Of a stretch of DNA of 64,000 nt, positions 1 through 9,000 are shown one piece after another. A program made the position numbers and the translations under genes. Within the stretch, counting starts at the first letter, position 1. Each line of letters begins with the position of its first letter. A model generated the notes under the pieces. It was not told the origin of the DNA and did no database searches. It saw only the letters and a list, made by a program, of their open reading frames with translations. The stretch comes from Paenibacillus curdlanolyticus YK9 (GTDB lineage: Bacteria; Bacillota; Bacilli; Paenibacillales; Paenibacillaceae). Where the stretch lies: contig NZ_AEDD01000016.1 of assembly GCF_000179615.1 (NCBI RefSeq), positions 1 through 64,000 on the forward strand. The letters run 5' to 3'.

Positions 1-44
1 CGTTCAATGCGTTGATTTGCAGCATCGTTTCGAGTAAACTTCAT
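1..44 (-). CDS. IS110-type transposase, N-terminus only (cut by window edge)
   Basis: Only the first 14 codons are present, reading leftward out of the window from an ATG at 42-44 with a strong AGGAGG site at 53-58. The visible peptide begins MKFTRNDAANQRIER, which resembles the opening of IS110-family transposases of Bacillales (a short basic lead before the DEDD catalytic domain). That is recognition from a short fragment, so the family call is tentative. The catalytic residues lie outside the window. The Shine-Dalgarno lies in one arm of an inverted repeat described separately. Confidence 0.45.
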   Translation of the reverse strand, partial: MKFTRNDAANQRIE

Positions 45-48
45 GTTA

Positions 49-109
49 AGCGCCTCCTGATGGGTTTCTGGGTATCCGACCCCGTAACACCCCCATCATA
101 CGAGGCGCT
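49..109 (-). promoter_or_regulatory. Inverted repeat covering the transposase ribosome binding site
   Basis: AGCGCCTC at 49-56 and GAGGCGCT at 102-109 are perfect 8-base inverted complements. On the minus strand the downstream arm contains the GGAGG Shine-Dalgarno of the partial transposase gene. A transcript entering from outside the element could fold and hide the site, a known way for insertion sequences to limit read-through expression. Whether this pairing is used here is inference. Confidence 0.4.
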
Positions 110-183
110 CCTTTGTTTTGTCCAAGCTCAAATCTTAGACTCTACAGGAATGTTTACATTTGCAATCGACGCATTTAGAACGA

Positions 184-208
184 TTTAACGGCTCTGGAGT
201 CCGTTAAA
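184..208. repeat. Interspersed TAACGG...CCGTTA hairpin repeat
   Basis: TTTAACGG at 184-191 pairs with CCGTTAAA at 201-208 around the core CTCTGGAGT. The same unit (TAACGG-GCTGGAGT-CCGTTA, one or two changes) recurs at 10561-10581, and in both places a T-run followed by GCCAA comes 20-30 bases later. It is probably a dispersed intergenic repeat of this genome. Outside it, 110-286 shows no gene. Confidence 0.6.
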
Positions 209-286
209 ACGCACGAGTGTTTTTTGCCAACGGACGGGACGCTAGCCATTCGGTTGTGAGCATAGATGGTTAGTGCATATGCCGAG

Positions 287-530
287 GGCCGGAGCGCGAA
301 TAGGGCAGGAAAACCTGCCCTAAACGGCCGGAAGAGGGGCCGGAGCGCGAATAGGGCAGAAAAATCTGCCCTAAACGGCCGGAAGAGGGGCCGGAGCGCG
401 AATAGGGCAGGAAAACCTGCCTTAAACGGCCGGAAGAGGGGCCGGAGCGCGAATAGGGCAGGAAAACCTGCCCTAAACGACCGGCAGAGGGGCCGGAGCG
501 CGAATAGGGCAGAAAAATCTGCCCTGAAGC
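287..530. repeat. Five 51-bp tandem repeats, each with a hairpin
   Basis: Units start at 287, 338, 389, 440 and 491 with the shared opening GGCCGGAGCGCGAATAGGGC. Each holds a 7-base stem with an AAAA loop (GGGCAGG/CCTGCCC or GGGCAGA/TCTGCCC), at 303-320, 354-371, 405-422, 456-473 and 507-524; flanking TA extends it to 9 pairs. The seventh pair is G-C in three copies and A-T in two, and the only other stem-end changes give G-T wobbles, so pairing is kept in all copies. Because 51 is a multiple of three, a 100-codon open frame runs through (17-residue repeat), but it has no convincing start and is probably not a gene. The array begins right after the stop codon of the minus-strand regulator, so it lies in that gene's 3' untranslated region. 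Confidence 0.85.
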
Positions 531-2180
531 CTAAAGCTGCGAGCTGTCCCGGTAGTCCTGCGGCGTAGCCTCATAGTACTTCTTGAATACGCGAATAAAG
601 TAGGCGGTATTGTTATAGCCGACGGCCTCGGCGATTTCAAGCACTTTGGCAGCGGTCGTGCGAAGCAGGAAAGCCGCCTTCTCCATGCGCAGCCGATATA
701 CATATTCGGTCAACGCCTCGCCGGTCTCGACTTTGTATATTTTGGACAGATAAACCGGATGAAGATGGACATGATCCGCAATAGCGGGCAATGAGACATC
801 CTTCGCCAGATTGAGGTCAACGAAGCTGCGCACTAAGCGAACGATGGAGCTATGATTGTCGCTCTGCTCTTGGGCAGCGTCGCTGCGAATGCTGCTTAAG
901 ATGCGGATGGACCAATCAAGCAGCTGTGCTGCAGTGGAGTAGGCTGGCGACCGGAAATATTTGAGATCCTCAGCTGACAACACGACCGACAATTGTTTGC
1001 CATTCTTATGAATGATATAGGCGAACGCTCCGGCAAGTACATGGTAAGCTTCGATTAGCTGCTCGGATAAGTCAAAGTCCTGCTCATCGCCTGCCTGCAG
1101 CATCCCTTGGAAAATTTGCCGGATCTTCTTCTCCACATCCTCGAATCGTCCCGCATCCAACAAGCTGAGCAGGGTAGGGGGCTCATACAGCGGCCAAACG
1201 GTGTTGATCGAACCCGTCTCCGCTTGTTCGGGCAGCGTAAGGAACAAGCCTTGCCCGTGCCCCATTCTTCTTCGCATGGACGTGACCGCATGGTCATAGA
1301 TCTCTTTGGCCTGAGCGGGGAATTGCCCCCAGCCTCCTACTAGAATCGAGACTTCGCCCTTCAGGTAATTGTGAACGTTCGTTTGGATTTGCGCCGCATA
1401 ACGCGCGAGCAGCGCTTTGGGATCGTCCTTGTCCGGCGTCGAGGCTGAACTGCCTGTAGTCCGAGGTTTGACGACCAGCACGATATAATCATGCGAATCC
1501 CTTGCGTGCCAAACGACATAGTCGCTGTCCATCAGCTCGCCGACGATGTTGCATATGGCATACTCCATAAGCGCCCAATCCTGCCCAGGCAGCTCGGTGA
1601 ACCGCGCTTCCATTCGAATGAGCAGCATGCACATCTGATCCCCCGCAACGAAAGGGAGATTCAGCTGCTTCATTTTGTCCGCCAAATCCGATTCCGTATA
1701 GCGTTTGCCACGCAGCAGCTCATTCAACGTGTTCGAGCGGAGCAAAGGCAAGTGCTCGTTGAAGGCATAGAGCGCCTTGCGGAATGAAGCGACCTCCTCC
1801 CACTTCTCGCGGATTTGATTGCCGACGCGGGTAACGGAATCGATCAGATCTTCATCGCTTACAGGCTTCAGCAAATAATCGAAGGATTGCTGCGCGATTG
1901 CCTGCTTAGCATATGCGAAGTCGGCATAGCCGGATAGCAGGATTGATTTGATGTGAGGCCATCGGCTATGGATGATTGTGATCAGCTCAATGCCCGACAT
2001 GCCGGGCATCCGGATATCGGTGATGACGATATCAATCGGGTTGGTTTCAAGAATGTCGAGCGCCTGTGCACCGGATAATGCCTCATGTACGACGCCGACT
2101 CCACACGATTCCCATGGAATCGTTTCGGCTAGCGTTTCGACAACGGATCGTTCATCATCTACCAGTAAGAGCTGTAGCAT
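531..2180 (-). CDS. YesN-type response regulator (receiver + AraC HTH)
   Basis: Cytoplasmic transcription regulator, partner of the kinase encoded just upstream. The N-terminal receiver domain (about residues 1-125) shows the acidic pair VDDE and the phospho-acceptor Asp55 in VITDIRMPG. A long middle region follows, and the last 100 residues form two AraC-type helix-turn-helices (LPAIADHVHLHPVYLSKIYK and the FIRVFKKYY region). The start is the ATG at 2178-2180, preceded by AGGTGG at 6-base spacing; an upstream in-frame ATG (2255) would give 25 extra residues but lacks a ribosome site. With the chosen start it overlaps the kinase gene by 26 bases, indicating translational coupling. YesM/YesN pairs in Paenibacillus usually sense oligosaccharides and switch on nearby transporters and glycanases, which fits the divergent permeases and GH16 enzyme; the ligand itself is unknown. 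Confidence 0.9.
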   Translation of the reverse strand: MLQLLLVDDERSVVETLAETIPWESCGVGVVHEALSGAQALDILETNPIDIVITDIRMPGMSGIELITIIHSRWPHIKSILLSGYADFAYAKQAIAQQSFDYLLKPVSDEDLIDSVTRVGNQIREKWEEVASFRKALYAFNEHLPLLRSNTLNELLRGKRYTESDLADKMKQLNLPFVAGDQMCMLLIRMEARFTELPGQDWALMEYAICNIVGELMDSDYVVWHARDSHDYIVLVVKPRTTGSSASTPDKDDPKALLARYAAQIQTNVHNYLKGEVSILVGGWGQFPAQAKEIYDHAVTSMRRRMGHGQGLFLTLPEQAETGSINTVWPLYEPPTLLSLLDAGRFEDVEKKIRQIFQGMLQAGDEQDFDLSEQLIEAYHVLAGAFAYIIHKNGKQLSVVLSAEDLKYFRSPAYSTAAQLLDWSIRILSSIRSDAAQEQSDNHSSIVRLVRSFVDLNLAKDVSLPAIADHVHLHPVYLSKIYKVETGEALTEYVYRLRMEKAAFLLRTTAAKVLEIAEAVGYNNTAYFIRVFKKYYEATPQDYRDSSQL

Positions 2181-3903
2181 CGTGTCCACCTGCGCTTTCA
2201 TTGTTGGGTTGCCATGCAATCGTAATTCGAACGCCGCCGAGCTCGGAACGGGCATAGGTTAGCCCAGCCTGCTCACCGAACAGATAAGTCAACCGCTGAT
2301 GCACGTTCCACGTGCCGCAGCCCATATTCCCGTCGAGCGGCTTGGCGAGATTTTGCTGAAGCTGGCTTAATCCCTCATCTGCCATGCCTACGCCGCTGTC
2401 CTCCACAGTAATCGTGCAGCATCCATCCTCATACGAACCGCGAATTCGAATTTCGCCATCCTCAGCCTGAGGCTCCAGACCATGAATAATCGCGTTCTCA
2501 ATGATGGGCTGCAGCGTCAAGCGCGATACCGGCTGGTTCAGCAGCTCATCTGGCATTTCAATCGTATAGGTCATCCGCTCAAGCCGCAGGGATTGGATTT
2601 TCAAATAATTGCTCACCATATTTATTTCTTCTCTGACGGTTGCTAGGTCGTTCTCCGACCTCGTGATGTAACGGAAGTATTCGCCTAGATTTAAGGACAT
2701 GGCAACGACGGCCTCTTCGTTTTTCATGCGAGCCATATTTTTAATGTAAAACAGGCAGTTATATAGAAAATGCGGGTCAATCTGCGATTGGAGCTGCTTT
2801 AAGGTCGCTTCGCGCCGGCGCAGCTTCTCTTCGTACACGTTCTCGATAAGCTCTTGAATGCGCTGGGCCATAATGTTGAATCGGCCGAGCACAAGGCTGA
2901 ACTCATTATTTCCAGACGGCTGCAGTCGAACCGAGAAGTCGCCAGACGATAATCGCCTTGTGCCCCGTACGAGCTGCAAGAGCGGAAGCTGCACGCTGCG
3001 ATAAATAATGAAGACAACCGCGAGGCTCATCACGAGCAAAACGGCGATTGACGTATAGAACAGGTTGCGGCTGTTCGTGATCGGGCTGAGAATTCGCTGC
3101 ATCGGCACGTAGTCAACGTAATACCAGCCCAAGCTTTTGGAATGGATATAAGAAACGTAATATTCGGTGCCGTCAAGCTCTGTCCGAAACCCGCCGCTGC
3201 TGTTCAGCGTGGAAGCCTTGAGTTGCTGCCCAAGCTGCGCGATGAGCTTTTCATTCGCGCTGCCATTGCGGATCGTGCCCATGTCGGCGTTGAACAAGAA
3301 CGGGTCGCCGCTATTATTGGCTTTGTTCTGATCGAGAAGCCCAGTCAGATGGGTGGCGGGAAAGCTGATCTTCGTAATTAAACGAGACTTGCGAGGATCA
3401 GACATCGCCGTGAGCGGCTCGGTCGTATACCACGTGAAGCTGCCGTCGGCATAATGCCAGGTTCGCGGGAGCGGGTTGGCAAAATCATTCGCTTCATAGG
3501 TATAGGTAGCGTAGTAGTCGGTAGAAAGCGCATCTTGCGTACGAGGAAAATAGAGCGTGACGATGGAGTGCCACTTGCTCGCCGCATTATAGAGATTCAT
3601 TTTCTCAAGTATGGCCACGCTCAGCTTCACGCGTTCATATGGATTTTTGATGTAATCGGGACGCTGAAAATCTTGAATGCTGGAGTCTTGCCCAATTGAT
3701 ACCCCATAGAGGGAAAGCTGATAAATATTAGACTCTACCTGCGACGCGAAGGTCGACAGTCGATTCGTCGTATTGTTCTGAATCTCGTTTTCGATAACGC
3801 TTACACTTTCCCTGTTGGAGTAGGTATATAGCGAGATGACCGGGATCAGGAGCAATAGCACGAGGAGTGAGATTTTGGTGAAAACATTAAAGCGTAGTCG
3901 CAT
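2155..3903 (-). CDS. YesM-type sensor histidine kinase
   Basis: Membrane sensor of 582 residues. A transmembrane helix near residues 9-27 is followed by a large extracellular sensing domain (about 30-280), a second helix (about 283-303), a HAMP linker, a His_kinase domain with the phospho-acceptor His378 in IDPHFLYN, and a C-terminal HATPase with PIIENAIIHG and DSGVGM motifs. This is the standard YesM/LytS-like layout. The ATG start is preceded by TGGAGG at about 10-base spacing. It is co-transcribed with, and overlaps, the YesN-like regulator. By family it phosphorylates that regulator; the sensed molecule is probably a carbohydrate given the neighbours, which is inference. Confidence 0.9.
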   Translation of the reverse strand: MRLRFNVFTKISLLVLLLLIPVISLYTYSNRESVSVIENEIQNNTTNRLSTFASQVESNIYQLSLYGVSIGQDSSIQDFQRPDYIKNPYERVKLSVAILEKMNLYNAASKWHSIVTLYFPRTQDALSTDYYATYTYEANDFANPLPRTWHYADGSFTWYTTEPLTAMSDPRKSRLITKISFPATHLTGLLDQNKANNSGDPFLFNADMGTIRNGSANEKLIAQLGQQLKASTLNSSGGFRTELDGTEYYVSYIHSKSLGWYYVDYVPMQRILSPITNSRNLFYTSIAVLLVMSLAVVFIIYRSVQLPLLQLVRGTRRLSSGDFSVRLQPSGNNEFSLVLGRFNIMAQRIQELIENVYEEKLRRREATLKQLQSQIDPHFLYNCLFYIKNMARMKNEEAVVAMSLNLGEYFRYITRSENDLATVREEINMVSNYLKIQSLRLERMTYTIEMPDELLNQPVSRLTLQPIIENAIIHGLEPQAEDGEIRIRGSYEDGCCTITVEDSGVGMADEGLSQLQQNLAKPLDGNMGCGTWNVHQRLTYLFGEQAGLTYARSELGGVRITIAWQPNNESAGGHDATALTGR

Positions 3904-4050
3904 GGGAGAGTGCCTCCATATAGTTAAAATATCAATACTGTTGTTGCAATATTAGGATATAGATTAACTTTTTGCGTTGCTATAATTATATTACAAGGTT
4001 TGGAGAGCTATGAAAAGCAAAAATTAATGTAAGAACATGGAGGAAAGTGA

Positions 4051-5004
4051 ATGAAAGAAGTTGCTTATTCGCATTCGGATACGCCTGTTTCGTTGCGTCT
4101 GAATAGGAAAAAATGGAATATGAAAAGAAATTGGCCGTTGCACATGATGCTTGTTCCAGCAATATTGCTTACTATTGTTTTCCAATACGTTCCGATGGCC
4201 GGCATCGTCATCGCATTCCAGGACTTTAAGCCATGGCTCGGCTTTACCGGATCCAAATGGGTGGGGTTGGACAATTTTCGATTTCTGTTTCGTTATCCGG
4301 ACATCAATCAGGTGATCTGGAACACGCTAGTCATTGCATTCTTCAAAATCATTGCTGGATTGATCGCGCCATTCCTATTCGCAGTGCTGCTGAATGAATT
4401 GCGGTCGATGGCTTTCAAACGGGTGACGCAGACGCTGGTCTATTTGCCTCACTTCCTCTCCTGGGTCATCCTCGGCGGCATATTGCTAGATATTTTGGCG
4501 CCGGAAGGCGGAATGGTGAACAGGCTCGTCGTCGCGTTTGGCGGCCAGCCGATCTTCTTTCTCGGCGACGGCGATTGGTTCAGGGTAACCTTGATCGTCA
4601 GCGATGTATGGAAGGAATTCGGGTTTGGCACGATCGTATTCCTAGCTTCGCTTGCGGGCATAAACCCGGCGCTCTACGAGGCGGCGGAAGTGGACGGGGC
4701 AAGCCGACTCAAACAAACGATTCATATCACGTTCCCGGCAATCGTACCGATGGCGGTCGTGCTCATGACGTTATCGATCGGCAATATTTTGAATGCGGGA
4801 TTTGATCAAGTGTTCAACCTGTACAACCCGCTCGTTTATGAGAAAGGCGACATTATTGATACGTTCGTATACCGGCTAGGCATTTTGAATGGCAAAATGA
4901 GCTTCGCTACTACAGTCGGCTTGTTCAAATCCGTTGTCGGCACGGTATTAATCGTTATTTCGTATCGGCTGGCTTACAAGCTGGCGAATTATCGGGTGTT
5001 CTAG
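4051..5004 (+). CDS. Sugar ABC transporter permease, LplB/YtcP-sister type
   Basis: Inner-membrane permease of 317 residues with about six transmembrane helices and the binding-protein-dependent transport motif EAAEVDGASRLKQTIHITFP, which contacts the ATPase. The opening helix (PAILLTIVFQYVPMAGIVIAFQDF) is typical of LplB-type permeases for oligosaccharides or uronides. The ATG follows GGAGG with 6-8 base spacing. It is transcribed divergently from the YesM/YesN pair and 36 bases upstream of the second permease, so the pair form an operon. A solute-binding protein and an ATPase gene, expected for a working importer, are not seen nearby; the ATPase is often a shared MsmX-type protein in these bacteria. 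Confidence 0.93.
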   Translation: MKEVAYSHSDTPVSLRLNRKKWNMKRNWPLHMMLVPAILLTIVFQYVPMAGIVIAFQDFKPWLGFTGSKWVGLDNFRFLFRYPDINQVIWNTLVIAFFKIIAGLIAPFLFAVLLNELRSMAFKRVTQTLVYLPHFLSWVILGGILLDILAPEGGMVNRLVVAFGGQPIFFLGDGDWFRVTLIVSDVWKEFGFGTIVFLASLAGINPALYEAAEVDGASRLKQTIHITFPAIVPMAVVLMTLSIGNILNAGFDQVFNLYNPLVYEKGDIIDTFVYRLGILNGKMSFATTVGLFKSVVGTVLIVISYRLAYKLANYRVF

Positions 5005-5040
5005 GCATAGGCTTGCGTTCACATCGAAGGAGGGCTTTAC

Positions 5041-5919
5041 TTGTATCACAAAACATTAGGCTACAAGCTTTTCAGCGTCTTTAATTATTTGTTTCTGGGC
5101 ATGATCTCGCTGCTGTGCGTGCTCCCGATCGTTCATATTCTCGCCGTCTCGTTCAGCAGCATGGCGCCGGCATCGGCCAATCTGGTCGGCTTATGGCCGA
5201 TGGGCTTTACGACGGATGCGTACGAGAAAACGTTCGGCAACTCGAATTTCTTGCAATCGCTGTGGATATCCGCCCAGCGAACCGTGCTGGCAACCGTCAT
5301 AGGGATGGCGCTTGTTTTGCTAACAGCGTTTCCGCTGGCTAAGGAGGATCAAAGCTTCAGAGGCAGAACGATGTACATTTGGTTTTTCGTCTTCACGATT
5401 TTGTTCAGCGGGGGCTTGATTCCAAGCTATATTCTGATTCAAAAAATCGGCCTGATGAATTCGATCTGGGCATTGATTTTGCCGGGAGCCGTTTCTGTCT
5501 GGAACATTATCTTAATGTTGAATTTCTTCCGAGGGCTGCCCAAGGAGCTCGAAGAGGCTGCTTTTCTGGATGGAGCCGGCCAATTTAAAACGCTTGTGCT
5601 CGTTTATGTGCCATTATCGATGCCAGCGATCGCCACGCTTTCGTTGTTCACGATGGTTTTCCAGTGGAACTCTTGGTTCGACGGGATGATCTATATGTCG
5701 GATGTTAAGCATTATCCGCTCGCTTCGCTGCTTCAGACGATTATCGTGCAGCAGGATTTTTCCAAAATAAACGTCGATCCGAAGCTGCTGGAAAACATCT
5801 CGCAGCGTACAGTGCGGGCTGCGCAAATTTTTATCGGAGCTTTGCCGATTCTGCTCGTTTATCCGTTTCTTCAACGGTTTTTCGTCAAAGGGATGGTCAT
5901 TGGGGCAGTGAAAGAATAG
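5041..5919 (+). CDS. Sugar ABC transporter permease, YtcP/LplC type
   Basis: Second inner-membrane permease (292 residues, six predicted helices) with the EAA loop ELEEAAFLDGAGQFKTLVLVYVP. The C-terminal RFFVKGMVIGAVKE is the hallmark ending of this subfamily. Translation starts at a TTG with GGAGGG 8 bases upstream; the alternative downstream ATG (in LGMISLL) would remove the first helix. It should dimerise with the preceding permease to carry a sugar oligomer, plausibly beta-glucan fragments released by the following GH16 enzyme. In most Paenibacillus loci a lipoprotein binding protein follows immediately; here it is replaced by the glucanase gene. Confidence 0.93.
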   Translation: MYHKTLGYKLFSVFNYLFLGMISLLCVLPIVHILAVSFSSMAPASANLVGLWPMGFTTDAYEKTFGNSNFLQSLWISAQRTVLATVIGMALVLLTAFPLAKEDQSFRGRTMYIWFFVFTILFSGGLIPSYILIQKIGLMNSIWALILPGAVSVWNIILMLNFFRGLPKELEEAAFLDGAGQFKTLVLVYVPLSMPAIATLSLFTMVFQWNSWFDGMIYMSDVKHYPLASLLQTIIVQQDFSKINVDPKLLENISQRTVRAAQIFIGALPILLVYPFLQRFFVKGMVIGAVKE

Positions 5920-6021
5920 GCATGCTGGAAAGTCATCGGCCGGGAGCTGTACGAGCGGCGCTCGGTCGGATGGCGCCTTAGAATGAATGCTCAAGGTTAT
6001 GAAAATTAGGAGGGTACAAGG

Positions 6022-9000
6022 ATGAACAAATGGATTTCTATACTCATCACTTGCTGTTTGCTGCTTACATTAATAAGCCCAGTCGCTTACGGCAGCGAAG
6101 CGCCTAAGCAGTCGGCGACATTATTTCCAGACCTGAAGGGGCATTGGGCACAACAGGCTGCGCAGCGCTTGGAAGCGTTCGGCTTGCTGGGCGGATATGA
6201 GGACGGCTTGTTTAAGCCTGGCCAAACGATGAGCAGGGCTGAGCTGATCACGGTATTGGATCGTGTTTTTGGATTTAGCGGACAATCTAGTAAGCGTTTT
6301 CAAGATGTATTGCCTGCGGGGTGGTATTACGATTCGATCATGAGCGCATACGGCTCAGGCATCACGGATGGCATGGATGCGGAGCATTTTGCCCCAAACG
6401 CTAGCGTCACAAGACAAGATGCGGCAGTTATGCTCGACCGTGCATTTCGGTTATCGACGGGGCAAGAGCCGACTTCCCAGTTAAATGGGTTTCAAGATCA
6501 GGCGGATATTGCTGGCTATTCCGAGAAAGCGCTTACTTATCTGGTGGGCGAGAAAAAAGTAAAGGGCTATAATGATTTGCTGCTCCCAAGGGCGCCGATT
6601 ACGCGTGCGGAATTAGCCGTCTTATTATCCAGCATGGTAGAGGACATCGTTACGGAATCCTCTGTTTATAGCAAGTCAACGATAGAAGGCAATGTGGTCA
6701 TTCGAGCAGGCGGCGTTACGATAGCCAATACAGTCATTCATGGCAATCTAATTTTGGCAGAAGGTGTCGGAGAAGGCAGCATCACACTTGAAGGCGTTAC
6801 CGTAACGGGAAAAATCATCGTGCAAGGCGGCGGGCGGGTTGCTTTCACGGATGGGACGCATGCGGGGACGGTCATTCTGCTGCAGCCATCACGAATGGAA
6901 GTGTCGAGCGATAGCGTAATTAGCATGCTAGCCGTTGATGCTAAAGCAGCGGCAGCGCAGATTACTAGTAAGGGGACGATAGCCGAGCTGACCGTTGCGG
7001 CAAGCGGCGTCAAGGTCAATGGGGAGGAAGTGAAGGCTGGATCGCAAATCTCCTTAAAGCCGGAAGGGGCGGCGCCAACGCCTTCGATTCCAACCAATCC
7101 GACCAACCCAACCAACCCGACTGGCCCAGCAGCCGATAAGCCTGTGTCCCCAACAACGATTCCAGACAACCAATGGCAGCTGGTTTGGAACGATGAATTT
7201 AACGAGCCGACGATTGATGCTTCCAAATGGACGCCCATTGATACGGGAGTTGTCTATAATAACGAGCTTGAAGCTTACAACCGGAACAATGCGACAATTG
7301 CCAAGGACGGCGATCGAAGCGTCCTATCCATTGAGGCGAAGAAGGAAAGCTATAGCGGCAAAAACTATACGTCGGCGAAGCTGATCTCGCAAAACAAGGG
7401 AGACTGGACGTATGGCAAAATGGTCGTACGCGCCAAGCTTCCTGTAGAGCAAGGCATGTGGCCTGCGATCTGGCTGATGCCAACGGACGAGTCTCACTAT
7501 GGCGGGTGGCCTGCTTCAGGCGAGATCGACATGATGGAGCTTATCGGCGGAGCGGCGAATAAAAACCGCGTATACGGAACGCTGCATTTTGACAGCATTC
7601 AGCCCGATGGATCGCATGGCTCGGATCAAAATACGTTCGAACTGCCGAGCGGGCAATCGTTCAATGACGATTATCATGATTTTCAACTAGAATGGCTGCC
7701 GGGCGTCATTCGCATGTATGTAGATGGTCAATTGTATCACGAGGTGACGGATTGGAAGACAAGAGGGCCAGGGCAGCCGGAGGATTATACGTATCCTGCG
7801 CCATTCGATCGACCCTTCTATATGATTTTGAATTTGGCCGTAGGCGGCGACTGGCCGGGCGCGCCGAACGCAGATTTTGAATCGGGCCAAATGAAAGTCG
7901 ATTTCGTCCGCGTGTATGCATATAAAGACCTAAGCAGCTGGCCGGATGTAACGGGACAGCCTCCCGTGCCAACGCCGCAGCGAGCGCCGCAAGCCGATGG
8001 CAATCAATTGTACAATGCGCAGTTTACAGAGGGTGCAGATCAGAATGGGGTGCCCCAAAGCTGGCAGTTTCTATTGAATGCGAATGGCGCTGGGAGCGTC
8101 GCAGTCGTAGACGACGCTTTGAAAGGGAAGGCGGCGAAAGTGTCGATCGCGCAGCCGGGCGATGAGTTGTATTCGATCCAGCTTACCCAAATGCCGATGT
8201 ACGTGCAGAAAGGCAAAAAGTATAAAGTAACGTTCGATGCGAGGGCGGATGCGAGCCGTTCGATTATGACGAAGGTTAACCAGTTCCAGAAGAGCTGGAA
8301 AAACTATTCAGGCGAGCAGAGCTTCGCGCTTTCTACGAGCTGGCATTCGTATGACTATACGTTTGATATGCAAGAAAGCACAGATAACAATGCGAGATTT
8401 GAGTTTAACCTTGGGCGAAATGCGGAAACGGTATATGTGGCCAATGTGAAGCTCGTAGAAATTGGCGATGCGACGCCGGCGCCGACTGTGCCGGGCAGCC
8501 GTGTGGCGCTCCCTGACGGAAATCTCGTGTATAACGGGACGTTCGACCAAGGGAAGGATCGACTTGCTTTCTGGTCTTCCGCTATAAAGCCTGATGCGCA
8601 AGCGCAGATCGGCGTGAACAATTTCTTGGCATTTCCGATCATGGAGCGGCAATTGAGTGTCGACGTGGCTAACGGCGGGTTGGCAGCTGAATCCGTCGCT
8701 CTCCGTCAGTCGGGCATTCCGCTTGAGAAGAATACGACGTATGGCATCTCCTTCGAAGCAAGGGCAGAAACGCCGAGAAGCGTTGATATTAACCTCGCCA
8801 GCGCCAGCAGCAACAGCATTCAGATCGTAGGCGGACCTTCCGTGCAGCTGGGCACAGAGCTCAAATCGTATTCGAAGGATGTCAACATCGGCGACGGCGC
8901 AGCTGAATTAGAAGCCGAGCTTTCCTTATTGTTCGGCGGTTTCGCGGGCAAGGTGTACGTCGATAATGTTCGAATGGTCAAGCGCGGCAAGCCAGCTCAT

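Noticed and set aside
266-568. A 100-codon frame with a 17-residue basic repeat
   Set aside because: It is produced by a 51-base tandem repeat whose length is a multiple of three; there is no ribosome site, it runs into the 3' end of a real gene on the other strand, and the base pattern is explained by hairpins.
6738-7238. A 166-codon minus-strand frame inside the glucanase gene
   Set aside because: Low-complexity antisense of the SLH linker and beta-repeat region; no start signals and no family likeness.
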